Positions 26,342 to 35,168 of a stretch of DNA of 64,000 bases are shown piece by piece. Under the pieces are notes generated by a model, which did not search any database, had not been told where the DNA came from, and was given only the letters and a program-made list of their open reading frames with translations. The stretch covers positions 62,001 to 126,000 of the forward strand of contig CAWDGB010000020.1 of the NCBI GenBank assembly GCA_963801715.1. The letters run 5' to 3'. Made by a program: the position numbers and the translations under genes. This DNA comes from CAVVJA01 sp963801715. Its GTDB lineage: Bacteria; Actinomycetota; Actinomycetes; Mycobacteriales; Jatrophihabitantaceae. The first letter of the stretch is position 1; every line of letters begins with the position of its first letter.

Positions 26342-28653
26342 ATGGATCGTAAGCGCATCGTCAGATCATGGTGGTTATGGGCTGTCGTAGCCATCGTGTT
26401 GTTCTTCGCGCTTCAGTCGGTGCTCAGCTCAGGCGACGAGTACCACTCGGTGAACACCTCCCAGGCGATCTCTGCAGATCAACTCCGGCAACGTCGACAA
26501 GGCGGTCATCCACGACAAGGAGCAGTCCCTCAACCTCGATCTGAAGTCGCCCGTCGACGGCCACAGCAAGATTTCGACGTCCTACCCGGCTGACGCCACG
26601 CAGAGCATTTTCAATGACCTGCAGGCCAAGGTGCCGACCAACGGATTCACCACCCAGGTCAGCAAGAGCAACGGGTGGCTGAGCCTGCTGTTCAGCCTGC
26701 TGCCATTCCTCCTGATCTTCGGCGTGCTGTGGTTCGTCATGACCCAGGTGCAAGGCGGCGGCAACCGGGTGATGAGCTTCGGCCGCAGCAAGGCCAAGCT
26801 CGTCAGCAAGGACACCCCCAAGACGACCTTCGCCGACGTCGCCGGTGCTGACGAGGCGATCGAGGAGCTGCAGGAAATCAAGGATTTCCTGCAGAACCCC
26901 GCTCGATACCAGGCACTGGGTGCCAAGATCCCCAAGGGCGTCCTCCTTTACGGACCGCCAGGAACCGGCAAGACGCTGCTCGCGCGCGCCGTAGCCGGCG
27001 AGGCCGGCGTGCCGTTCTACTCGATCTCCGGGTCCGACTTCGTGGAGATGTTCGTGGGCGTCGGTGCGTCCAGGGTCCGTGACTTGTTCGAGCAGGCCAA
27101 GACCAATGCTCCGGCGATCATCTTCGTCGACGAGATCGACGCCGTCGGGCGGCACCGCGGCGCGGGCCTGGGTGGCGGACACGACGAGCGCGAGCAGACG
27201 CTCAACCAGATGCTTGTCGAGATGGACGGCTTCGACGTCAAGGGCGGCGTCATCATGATCGCCGCCACGAACCGCCCGGACATCCTCGACCCGGCGCTGC
27301 TGCGGCCGGGTCGCTTCGACCGGCAGATCGCGGTAGCGCCGCCCGATGTCGAGGGCCGTAAGGCCGTGCTCGCGGTGCACGCCAAGGGCAAGCCGTTCGC
27401 TGCGGACGTCGACCTCGGGATCATCGCCCGGCGCACGCCTGGCTTCACCGGGGCCGACCTCGCCAACGTCATCAACGAGGCGGCGTTGCTGACCGCGCGC
27501 ACAAACGGCCGGCTGATCACCACGGCTGCGCTGGAGGAGTCCATCGACCGGGTCATCGCCGGCCCGGAGCGCAAGACCCGCGCGATGAGTGACAAGGAAA
27601 AGCGGGTCACCGCGTATCACGAGTCCGGCCACGCGTTGACCGCGTGGGCGATGCCGAACCTCGATCCGGTGCACAAGGTGACGATCCTGCCGCGCGGCCG
27701 GTCGCTCGGGCACACACTGGTTCTGCCACTGGAAGACCGGTACACCCAGACCCGGTCGGAGATCCTCGATCAGCTCGTGTACGCGCTGGGTGGCCGCGCA
27801 GCCGAGGAGCTGGTGTTCCACGAGCCGACGACCGGTGCGTCCAACGACATCGAGAAGGCCACTCAACTGGCCCGCGCCATGGTCACCGAGTACGGCATGA
27901 GTTCCAAGCTGGGTGCGGTGAAGTACGGCACGTCTGACTCGGAGCCGTTCCTCGGCCGCGACTACGGCCACACCCGCGACTACTCCGAGGACATTGCCGC
28001 GGACATCGACACCGAGGTGCGTGACCTGATCGAGGCGGCGCACGATGAGGCGTGGGAGATCCTGGTTCAGTACCGGGATGCCCTCGATGAGATGGTGCTG
28101 GAGCTGGTCGAGAAAGAGACGCTGAACAAGGAAGACCTCGAGCGCATCCTGGCGCCGGTCCGTAAGCGGCCACCGCACAACACGTTCAGCGGGTTCGGCA
28201 AGCGCACGCCGAGCGACCGTCCGCCGGTCGAGATCCCGCTCCGCGCGCGGTCGAACGGCCGCAGCGACCCCACGAAGGACCAGGCACCGCCCGTCCCACA
28301 GCCCACACCCGGGTACGGGCAGCCGGACTACGGCCAACCCAGCCAGCCGTACGGTCAACCGACGTATGGCCAGCACGCGCAGGGCCATGGCCAGCCGGGC
28401 TACGGCCAGCCGGGGTCGGGCTACCGGAACCCGGGCACGGGCTACGGCGGTCAGCCGGCGCCGGGTAACGGTCAGCCCGGGCAGGGTTACGGGGTTCCCC
28501 CCAGCCCTGGCTACGGCCAGCCGCCGTATCCGCCGCCTACTGGCGGCGAGCGCGGAAACCAGTCTCCGCAGGGCAGCCCATACCCGCCGCCTGGCGGCAC
28601 TCGCCCCGAGCAGCGCCCCGGCCCGGACGGTGGCACTGCAGGGCTCCGCGTGA
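26342..28653 (+). CDS. ftsH: ATP-dependent zinc metalloprotease FtsH, frame broken near 26471
   Basis: Membrane AAA+ protease. ATG at 26342 (MDRKRIVRSW) with TM1 at about 10-28. At about 26471 one extra T breaks the frame; the periplasmic part then resumes (SGNVDKAVIHDKEQ), followed by TM2, Walker A GPPGTGKT, Walker B IIFVDEID, SRH RPGRFDRQ and zinc motif HESGH. The tail is about 75 residues of GYGQP-type repeats. The frame then runs on into folE without a stop. A TGA at 28651, one frame over, overlaps the folE GTG and would end FtsH normally if one G of the GGG at 28641 were extra. Total about 770 residues. Confidence 0.9.
28311..28541 (+). repeat. Low-complexity Gly-Tyr-Gln-Pro repeat in the FtsH tail
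   Basis: The C-terminal cytoplasmic tail of FtsH is built from about ten variants of G-Y-G-Q-P, such as YGQPTYGQ and GHGQPGYGQP, encoded by imperfect 12-15 base repeats. It is probably disordered. Similar Gln/Pro-rich tails are known in actinobacterial FtsH but vary in length. Confidence 0.7.
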
Positions 28654-29247
28654 CACTCCGGCAGGGGAGCCGGCCCGAAGGTGTCGATTTTGCCCGCGCG
28701 GAGGCCGCCGTTCGCGAGTTGCTGTTCGCGGTCGGCGAGGACCCCGACCGGGAGGGCCTGAAACGCACCCCGGCCCGGGTTGCGCGGGCATACAGCGAGA
28801 TTTTCGCCGGCTTGTTCGCCGATCCTGACACGGTGCTCGAGACGACGTTCGACGAGGATCACGACGAACTCGTTCTGGTCAAGGACATCCCGCTGTACTC
28901 GATGTGCGAACACCATCTGCTGCCGTGGCACGGGACGGCGGCGATCGGCTATATCCCGGGCCCGGACGGTCGCATCACGGGCCTGTCGAAACTCGCTCGA
29001 TTGGTCGATCTGTACGCGCGGCGCCCCCAGGTCCAGGAGCGGCTGACCTCGCAGGTCGCTGACGCTTTGCGCAAGGGCCTGCGAACCGCAGGGCGTCATC
29101 GTCGTGATTCAGGCGGAGCATCTCTGCATGGCCATGCGGGGGATTCGCAAGCCCGGCTCGCTCACGGTGACCTCAGCCGTACGAGGCATCTTCCAGAGCG
29201 ATCCCCGGACCCGCGCGGAGGCGCTATCGCTGGTGCTGGGCCGGTAG
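28650..29247 (+). CDS. folE: GTP cyclohydrolase I (FolE), frame broken near 29081
   Basis: First step of folate synthesis: GTP to 7,8-dihydroneopterin triphosphate. GTG start at 28650 (VTLRQGSRPEGVDFARAEAAVRELL). Zinc-site residues are in SMCEHHLLPWHG. After ADALRKGL, deleting the G at 29081 restores EPQGVIVVIQAEHLCMAMRGI and SAVRGIFQSDPRTRAEALSLVLGR, ending at TAG 29245-29247 (about 198 residues, normal). As sequenced the C-terminus including the second zinc Cys is lost. The gene is fused in frame to ftsH upstream unless that stop is restored. Confidence 0.9.
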
Positions 29248-29254
29248 GCACGTA

Positions 29255-30094
29255 GTGGCCCTGCCCGCCCGGCCGGATCGCCTGGTCGTTATCGGCGTCC
29301 TGAACGTCACGCCAGATTCCTTCTCCGACGGCGGCCGCTTCATCGATCTCGACGATGCCGTCGCGCACGGCTGCCGGCTAGCGAACGAGGGAGCCGATCT
29401 GGTTGACGTCGGCGGCGAGTCAACCCGCCCGGGCGCCGAGCGGGTTGCGGCCGCCGAAGAGGAACGACGGGTAGTCCCTGTCGTTGAGGCGCTGGTCGCC
29501 AACGGCATCCGCGTCAGTATCGACACGTATCGAGCGGTGGTCGCCGAGCGTGCGCTGGCCGCAGGCGCGTCGGTGGTCAACGACGTGTCGGGCGGGCTCG
29601 CAGACCCGGACATGGCGGCGGTGGTCCGCGCGGCCGAGTGTCCATGGATCCTCATGCACTGGCGTGGGCACAGCCGCCGGATGCAGGATCTGGCCCACTA
29701 TGCCGACGTGGTCGACGATGTCCGCCGGGAGTTGGCCGAGCGGGTCGAAGCCGCGAATCAGGCCGGTATCAGCGCCGACCGGATCGTGATCGACCCCGGT
29801 CTCGGGTTCGCCAAGACAGCGGCGCACAACTGGGCGCTGCTCGCCCATCTCGACGTGTTGGTCGGCCTAGGCCTGCCGGTGCTGATCGGCGCCTCGCGCA
29901 AGTCGTTCCTCGGGCGCGTGCTCGCTGATCCCGCAGGTACGCCGCGGCCGGTCGACGAACGGGAGGCGGCCACGGTCGCGCTCACGGCCTACGCAGCGGC
30001 GCAGGGGGCGTGGGGGGTTCGGGTGCACGACGTGAGAGCGAATGTCGATGCGGCCCGCACGATTGCGGCAGTCCGCGAGGCAGCGACCCGATGA
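29255..30094 (+). CDS. folP: Dihydropteroate synthase
   Basis: Condenses p-aminobenzoate with the pterin pyrophosphate; target of sulfonamides. 279 residues, GTG start at 29255. Family motifs are GVLNVTPDSFSDGGRF near the N-terminus, DLVDVGGESTRPGAERV, VVNDVSGGLADPDM, DPGLGFAKTAAHNWALL and IGASRKSFLGRVL. It overlaps folB by an ATGA. Confidence 0.95.
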   Translation: MALPARPDRLVVIGVLNVTPDSFSDGGRFIDLDDAVAHGCRLANEGADLVDVGGESTRPGAERVAAAEEERRVVPVVEALVANGIRVSIDTYRAVVAERALAAGASVVNDVSGGLADPDMAAVVRAAECPWILMHWRGHSRRMQDLAHYADVVDDVRRELAERVEAANQAGISADRIVIDPGLGFAKTAAHNWALLAHLDVLVGLGLPVLIGASRKSFLGRVLADPAGTPRPVDEREAATVALTAYAAAQGAWGVRVHDVRANVDAARTIAAVREAATR

Positions 30095-30453
30095 CCGACC
30101 GCATCACGCTCACCGGGCTGCGGGTGCGGGGCCACCACGGCGTGTTGGCGACCGAACGACGGGCCGGGCAGGACTTTGTCGTCGACGTGAGCTTGGATCT
30201 CGACCTCGCTCCGGCGGCGTCATCGGACGACGTGGCCGACACCGTCGACTACGGAGCACTGGCGGAGGCGTTGGCCGCCGTGATCAGCGGCGAGCCGGTC
30301 AACCTCCTGGAAACCCTCGCCGCACGCCTCGCCGACGTATGCCTGGCCGATGCCCGCGTGGCCGCAGCTACCGTCACCGTGCACAAGCCGCAGGCGCCGA
30401 TCCGGCTGAACTTCGACGATGTCTCTGTGACCATGCGCCGGAGTCGGTCGTGA
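30091..30453 (+). CDS. folB: Dihydroneopterin aldolase
   Basis: Cleaves dihydroneopterin to 6-hydroxymethyl-dihydropterin. 120 residues from the ATG at 30091, chosen because it overlaps the folP stop and starts MTDRITLTGLRVRGHHGV. The catalytic pattern ADTVDYGALAEAL and PVNLLETLAARLADVCL is present. Its TGA overlaps the folK GTG. Confidence 0.94.
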   Translation: MTDRITLTGLRVRGHHGVLATERRAGQDFVVDVSLDLDLAPAASSDDVADTVDYGALAEALAAVISGEPVNLLETLAARLADVCLADARVAAATVTVHKPQAPIRLNFDDVSVTMRRSRS

Positions 30454-30941
30454 CTCGCGCTGTCCTGTCCGTGGGCTCCAATGTGGGCGATCGGCTAGCC
30501 CATCTGCGATCCGTCGTGGACCGGATGCAGCCATACCTCGGGGCGGTGTCGCCGGTGTACGAGACCCCGCCCTGGGGTCCGGTCAGCCAGCCCGACTATC
30601 TCAACGCCGTGATCCTCGTGTCGGACGAGGGTGCCGATCCACGGACGTGGCTCGCCCGGGCGCGTGCCGCTGAGGATGCGGCGGGCCGGGTTCGTGACGT
30701 GCGCTGGGGACCGCGCACGCTCGACGTCGACATCGTCGCGGTTGACAACGTCGAGCAGAGCGATCCCGACCTGACCCTGCCGCACCCGCGGGCGGCGGAG
30801 CGAGCGTTCGTCCTCGTCCCGTGGCTCGCGGTCGACCCGGAGGCTCGGTTGCCCGGTGGATCGGTCGCTGACCTGGTGGCTCTGCTGCCCACGAGCGAGA
30901 TCTCTGCCGTGCATATGCGGCCGGACCTGGTGCTGAGGTAG
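30450..30941 (+). CDS. folK: HPPK: 6-hydroxymethyl-7,8-dihydropterin pyrophosphokinase
   Basis: Activates the pterin for FolP. 163 residues from the GTG at 30450 (TRAVLSVGSNVGDRLAHL). Motifs are SPVYETPPWGPVSQPDYLNAV, GRVRDVRWGPRTLDVDIV and PHPRAAERAFVLVPW. It completes the folE-folP-folB-folK operon. Confidence 0.94.
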   Translation: MTRAVLSVGSNVGDRLAHLRSVVDRMQPYLGAVSPVYETPPWGPVSQPDYLNAVILVSDEGADPRTWLARARAAEDAAGRVRDVRWGPRTLDVDIVAVDNVEQSDPDLTLPHPRAAERAFVLVPWLAVDPEARLPGGSVADLVALLPTSEISAVHMRPDLVLR

Positions 30942-30943
30942 CG

Positions 30944-31411
30944 GTGCGTCGGACGAGCGTCGGCGATCTGATTCTGCCCTTCGTCATCGTGGGGCTGGCG
31001 GTCTATCTGGTCTTCCGGTTCTTCTACGGCTCGATCCCGCCGCTGCAGTACATCTTGCCGATCCCCATTGCGATCCTGGCCATCGTCGAGTTCTCGATAG
31101 CACGCCGGGTGCGCGCGGTCGTGCACCACGATCGCGATGCCAGGCCGATGGCCGCGATCTCGGTGGCGCGGTGCGTCGCCCTGGGCAAGGCTTCCGCACT
31201 CGTCGCGGCCGGGATCTGCGGCGCTGCCGTGGGGGTGATTGCCCGCGTTGCGCCAGATGCTTCGACGGTTCGCGCGGCGGGCAACGACTTGCGGGTCGCC
31301 CTGCTGCTCCTCGTGGCCGGCGGATTACTTCTAGTGGCCGGCCTCTTATTGGAACGCGCTGGAATAGACCCCTCGACCAAACGCCCAGCTAACGGGAAAG
31401 CCCCGGATTGA
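30944..31411 (+). CDS. DUF3180 membrane protein
   Basis: 155 residues with four hydrophobic helices (about 8-26, 33-50, 80-100, 115-135), the DUF3180 layout. It starts three bases after folK. The folK-DUF3180 adjacency is conserved in actinobacteria (the Mycobacterium counterpart follows folK as well). Function unknown. Confidence 0.85.
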   Translation: MRRTSVGDLILPFVIVGLAVYLVFRFFYGSIPPLQYILPIPIAILAIVEFSIARRVRAVVHHDRDARPMAAISVARCVALGKASALVAAGICGAAVGVIARVAPDASTVRAAGNDLRVALLLLVAGGLLLVAGLLLERAGIDPSTKRPANGKAPD

Positions 31412-31483
31412 TAGGCAGATTCGTTCCGTAGGCGTTCCGGCCAGCCGCCTTGGCTGACCCGCTTTCGGCGGTAAGCTCGCCAA

Positions 31484-33021
31484 ATGCCCCGTTCCCGAGG
31501 CCGTACTTTGGTGCGGTGGTTCGGCATCTTGTTGGTGCTTGGGCTAGGCGCCATCGCGGTAGCCCTGGTCGTCCTCGGTGATTCCCAAAAGCAGTTACGG
31601 ATCGGCGTGCTGCTGGGAATCTGGGCGGCCGTTGTGGCGTACTTCCTGCCGCCGCGCCGCGAAGAGGAGCCGCAAGCTGTCTCGACCGGTCTTGACGCCT
31701 CGCGACCCGTGTACAACGACGTCGGAATACGAACCGCGCCGGACCCGCGACGCGAATACCGGGAATACCAAGCGCAGTTGGAGCGGACCTTCCGGCGTGA
31801 GATGGAGCAGGCGCTCAACGAGCACGTCGCCCGGCTGCGCGGCGAGGTTGCCTTGCTCCGCAACGATCTCGTCGAAAAAGTCAACGGACAGCTTCGCCTT
31901 GAACGGACCGAGACGACCCGGGCTCTCGGCTCGGACATCGAAGCGCTGCAGCGGGAGATCCGCCGGCTCGCGGTGTCGCGGGAGTTCCTGACGCCAGGAC
32001 CGACGCTGACCGCGACGAGGGAGACAGTGACGGTGGCGGCGGCACCCGGCGACGCGTCCGTGGCCGGGCAGTCCCGCGTTCCGCGTGTCGTTTCGTCGCC
32101 TCCGTCCGCCCCGCCACCGGCAATGCCGGCCCTGGAGGTGCCCCCGCTGGCTCCGCCAGCGGTCTCCCTCCCGCCGATCGGTTCGATTCCGGTACCGCCG
32201 GCCGGTGCGGCGGCGAGCCCGCCACCGCGCGCCGCGTCACCCCTAGGGACGCCATCGGTGACGTCACGTCCGGCGACCCCGCCTTCGTGACATCACGTCC
32301 GGGGATGCCGCTTTCGGTGACACCGCGCCCGGCGACGCCACCTCCCGCTGGTCCGCCACCCGCGCCGCCCGCGCCCTGCGGCGTCGCCACTCGCGACGCC
32401 GCACGGTAGCGCCGATCCCACCTGTTCGGGTGGCGGGATCGCCGCTTCCCCCGCTTACGCCACCACGCATGGACATGCCGCCGACTCGCTCGACCGGGTC
32501 GGTGATCTCGACACCGCCATTCACGCCCCCGCCCGCGCCGCCGTTACGAGTCCAGGCGGCGCCAGCGCCCCCGCCGCCCGCGACCCGCGCACCCGCTCCG
32601 GTCGAGCCGGCCAACGGCACTCCTCCGACCGGGCTCAGTTCCGACTTCGGAACGGTCCGCCCGCAACCGCCGGCGCGCCCGGCGCCGGGTCGGGTGGAAC
32701 CACGTCGGGTCCGGGGTTCGCGGCTGGCCCGCTGCCACCGTCGACTCCATGGTCAACTGCCCGGCCGGCCGGCAGCGGCCTGCCGTCGCCCTCAGAGCCG
32801 TACTCCCCGCCGGATCCGTTCGGCGAGATGCCGCGGCTCGGAGTGTTCCGGGATATGCACGACAACGACATCGTCCCTGCTCTGCCGGACGGCTACGTTG
32901 GCCGCCGCCGCGCCGGTCCGAGCGAGCACGCGCACTCTGGCGCACAGCTCAACGGTGGGTCCGGGCGCGTCTGACCGGCACGAACTACCGCCGGTACGGC
33001 GTCGGGCTCATCCCGGCTTAA
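31484..33021 (+). CDS. DUF6779-type membrane protein with Pro-rich tail, frame broken several times
   Basis: The N-terminus has two helices (WFGILLVLGLGAIAVALVV, then IGVLLGIWAAVVAYFLPP) and a coiled helix region (EYQAQLERTFRREMEQALNEH), as in the DUF6779 family found between DUF3180 and DUF2520 genes in actinobacteria. A stop at 32288 is followed by more of the same Pro/Ala/Thr coding text in other frames (VTSRPGMPLSVTPRP; PPLTPPRMDMPPTRS; DPFGEMPRLGVFRDMHDND). Each switch equals one missing base, near 32284, 32400 and 32690, so the gene probably runs to about 33021. The C-terminus cannot be resolved from this sequence. Confidence 0.6.
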
Positions 33022-33341
33022 TCATGGTCGAAGGGCCAGCCACCGTCCCCAACTAGTTCGGCGGCGCCCTTTTCGACGACGTCGGCCGTGTTGCGGATCT
33101 CGGCCTCCAGGTCGGCACCGGTCTGGTCGGCGAGCAGGTAAACGCGATAGGCGAGCTCGCCGAGTCGACCTGACCATTCGGCGTTCGGTCGGAATGGCCG
33201 TCGCCCGCGATCGGTGATCTCGGTCGCCGTGGCCGACAGCGCGCCGAGCAGGCTCTGTAGCTCGAGCAGTAACGCCGGCGCGGTCGCGTGCAAGCCAGCA
33301 AGGTCGGCACTATGGGCGACGGCAGGTTGCAGGTCGTTCAC
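33018..33341 (-). CDS. Small helical hypothetical protein, weakly MazG-like
   Basis: 107 residues from the GTG at 33341, mostly helical and ending GGWPFDHD. LGELAYRVYLLADQTGADLEAEI resembles the last helices of MazG-type nucleotide pyrophosphohydrolases, but the metal-binding ExxE motifs are not visible. It is convergent with the Pro-rich gene; their stops overlap at 33018-33021. Function unknown. Confidence 0.6.
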   Translation of the reverse strand: MNDLQPAVAHSADLAGLHATAPALLLELQSLLGALSATATEITDRGRRPFRPNAEWSGRLGELAYRVYLLADQTGADLEAEIRNTADVVEKGAAELVGDGGWPFDHD

Positions 33342-33465
33342 GGGCGATCAACATACTGCTTTTGGTCGCGCAATTCCTCGTCCACACGCTGGTATCGGTG
33401 GACGGGCCGCGTAGGCTCGACCGCGGTCCGCCCAGCTGACCGCCCCGGCGTCCGGAGGACTCCCC

Positions 33466-34353
33466 CTGACCACGACACCTGCCGCCCCCGCGCGACTGCG
33501 GGTAGGGATCGTCGCAACCGGCCGAGTCGGCAGCGTGCTCGGCTCGGCCCTAGCCCGGGCCGGGCATCACGTTGTGGCCGCGAGCGGGGTATCGGCGGCG
33601 TCGCGACGGCGGGCCGAGCGATGGCTTCCCGGGGTGCCGCTGCTTCCTCCGGACGAGGTCGTCGCGGCGGCCGACTTCGTGCTCCTCGCCGTCCCGGACG
33701 ATGAACTCCGGCCCCTGGTCGCCGGTCTGGCGGCCACCGAGGTCTGGCGCCGTGGGCAACTCGTCGCACACACCTCCGGTGCGCACGGGATAGACATTCT
33801 CGATCCGGCAGCGGCCCGGGGTGTGCTACCGCTTGCCCTACACCCGGTGATGACCTTCACCGGCCGGCCGGAGGACCTCGATCGGCTCGAGGGCGCGAGC
33901 TTCGGGGTGACGGCCCCGGACGAGCTGCGGCCGGTGGCCGAGGCGTTGGTCGTCGAACTCGGCGGCGAACCGATCTGGGTCCCGGAACCGGCCCGGCCGC
34001 TCTACCATGCGGCCCTCACGATGGGTGCCAACTACCTCGTGACGCTGGTCAACGACGCGACCGACACACTGGCCCGAGCGGGCGTTCAGTCGGCCGGGCG
34101 TCTCATCGCCCCGCTGCTCAGTGCCGCCCTGGACAACGCGCTTCGCCTCGGCGACGGCGCCATGACCGGGCCGGTCTCTCGCGGCGATGCAGCCACAGTT
34201 GCCGGCCATCTGGAGACGCTGCGCCGGGAGGCGCCCGACGTCGTGCCGGTATATGTCGCAATGGCCCGGCGGACCGCGCAGCGGGCCGAACAATCCGGCC
34301 GATTGCCGGCGTCGCGAGCGGCAGAACTCACCGCTGTGCTGGAGTCGGAATGA
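33466..34353 (+). CDS. Rossmann-like / DUF2520 protein with probable CTG start
   Basis: 295 residues: N-terminal Rossmann fold RLRVGIVATGRVGSVLGSALARAG and a C-terminal DUF2520 helical domain (YHAALTMGANYLVTLVNDATD). The coding frame extends upstream past the GTG at 33535 and no ATG, GTG or TTG fits. A CTG at 33466 lies seven bases after GGAGGA and gives LTTTPAAPARLRVGIV, the best-supported start. It overlaps panC by an ATGA. Related to the ketopantoate/prephenate-reductase fold; the reaction is unproven. Confidence 0.85.
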   Translation: MTTTPAAPARLRVGIVATGRVGSVLGSALARAGHHVVAASGVSAASRRRAERWLPGVPLLPPDEVVAAADFVLLAVPDDELRPLVAGLAATEVWRRGQLVAHTSGAHGIDILDPAAARGVLPLALHPVMTFTGRPEDLDRLEGASFGVTAPDELRPVAEALVVELGGEPIWVPEPARPLYHAALTMGANYLVTLVNDATDTLARAGVQSAGRLIAPLLSAALDNALRLGDGAMTGPVSRGDAATVAGHLETLRREAPDVVPVYVAMARRTAQRAEQSGRLPASRAAELTAVLESE

Positions 34354-35168
34354 TCGTCACTCGCACCCGCGCCGAGCTCGCCGCGGCCCGAGCAGAGCTG
34401 GTCGCACCGGTCGGTCTGGTGGCGACGATGGGCGCGCTGCATACCGGACACGCGGCGTTGCTCGGTGTTGCGCGAGCGGACTGCGTGTCGGTCGTGGCCA
34501 GCATCTTCGTCAACCCGTTGCAGTTCGGTGCCGGGGAGGATCTCGACCGGTATCCGCGATCCCTCGCGGCCGACTTGGCAATGTGCGACCGCGCTGGTGT
34601 CGACATGGTGTGGGTGCCATCGGTCGCCGATGTCTACCCGCGAGGTACGCCGCAGGTGACCGTGTCGCCGGGGCCGCTCGCGGACGAGCTGGAAGGTGCG
34701 GCTCGTCCGGGTCATTTCGTCGGCGTGCTGACCATGGTCGCGAAGCTCTTCGGCCTGGTCCGACCGGACGCCGCCTACTTTGGCGAGAAGGACTACCAGC
34801 AGCAGGTGCTAGTACGGGAAATGTCCGGCGACCTTGAATTGGGCGTCGACATCGTCACCGTGCCGACCGTGCGCGATCCGGACGGCCTCGCCGTCTCCAG
34901 CCGGAACACTTATCTCTCGGTGGCCGACCGGCAGCAGGCCCTTGCGCTACCCCGTGGTATGCGAGCCGGGCAGCAGGCCGCTCCAGCGGGTCCGGATGCG
35001 GTGCTTGCGGCGGCCCGGGCGGCCCTCGGCGCTCCGCTCGTCGTCGACTACCTGGCGCTGCGCGCGCCCGACCTGAATGCCGTGCCGGACCACGGTCCGG
35101 CGCGTTTGTTGGGTGCCGTGCAGGTTGGCCGTACCCGGCTCATCGACAACGTCGAGGTGTTCCTCTGA
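34350..35168 (+). CDS. panC: Pantoate--beta-alanine ligase
   Basis: Makes pantothenate from pantoate, beta-alanine and ATP. 272 residues. Motifs are VATMGALHTGHAALL (HIGH-type ATP site), SIFVNPLQFGAGEDLDRYPR, KLFGLVRPDAAYFGEKDYQQQ and VSSRNTYLS. It overlaps nadB at TGATG. The panD gene that often follows panC is not here. Confidence 0.95.
   Translation: MIVTRTRAELAAARAELVAPVGLVATMGALHTGHAALLGVARADCVSVVASIFVNPLQFGAGEDLDRYPRSLAADLAMCDRAGVDMVWVPSVADVYPRGTPQVTVSPGPLADELEGAARPGHFVGVLTMVAKLFGLVRPDAAYFGEKDYQQQVLVREMSGDLELGVDIVTVPTVRDPDGLAVSSRNTYLSVADRQQALALPRGMRAGQQAAPAGPDAVLAAARAALGAPLVVDYLALRAPDLNAVPDHGPARLLGAVQVGRTRLIDNVEVFL

Noticed and set aside
26424..29099. A very long minus-strand frame (891 codons) opposite ftsH/folE
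   Set aside because: It is the mirror of the FtsH and FolE coding sequence, with the GC3 bias of the real genes on the other strand and no domain.
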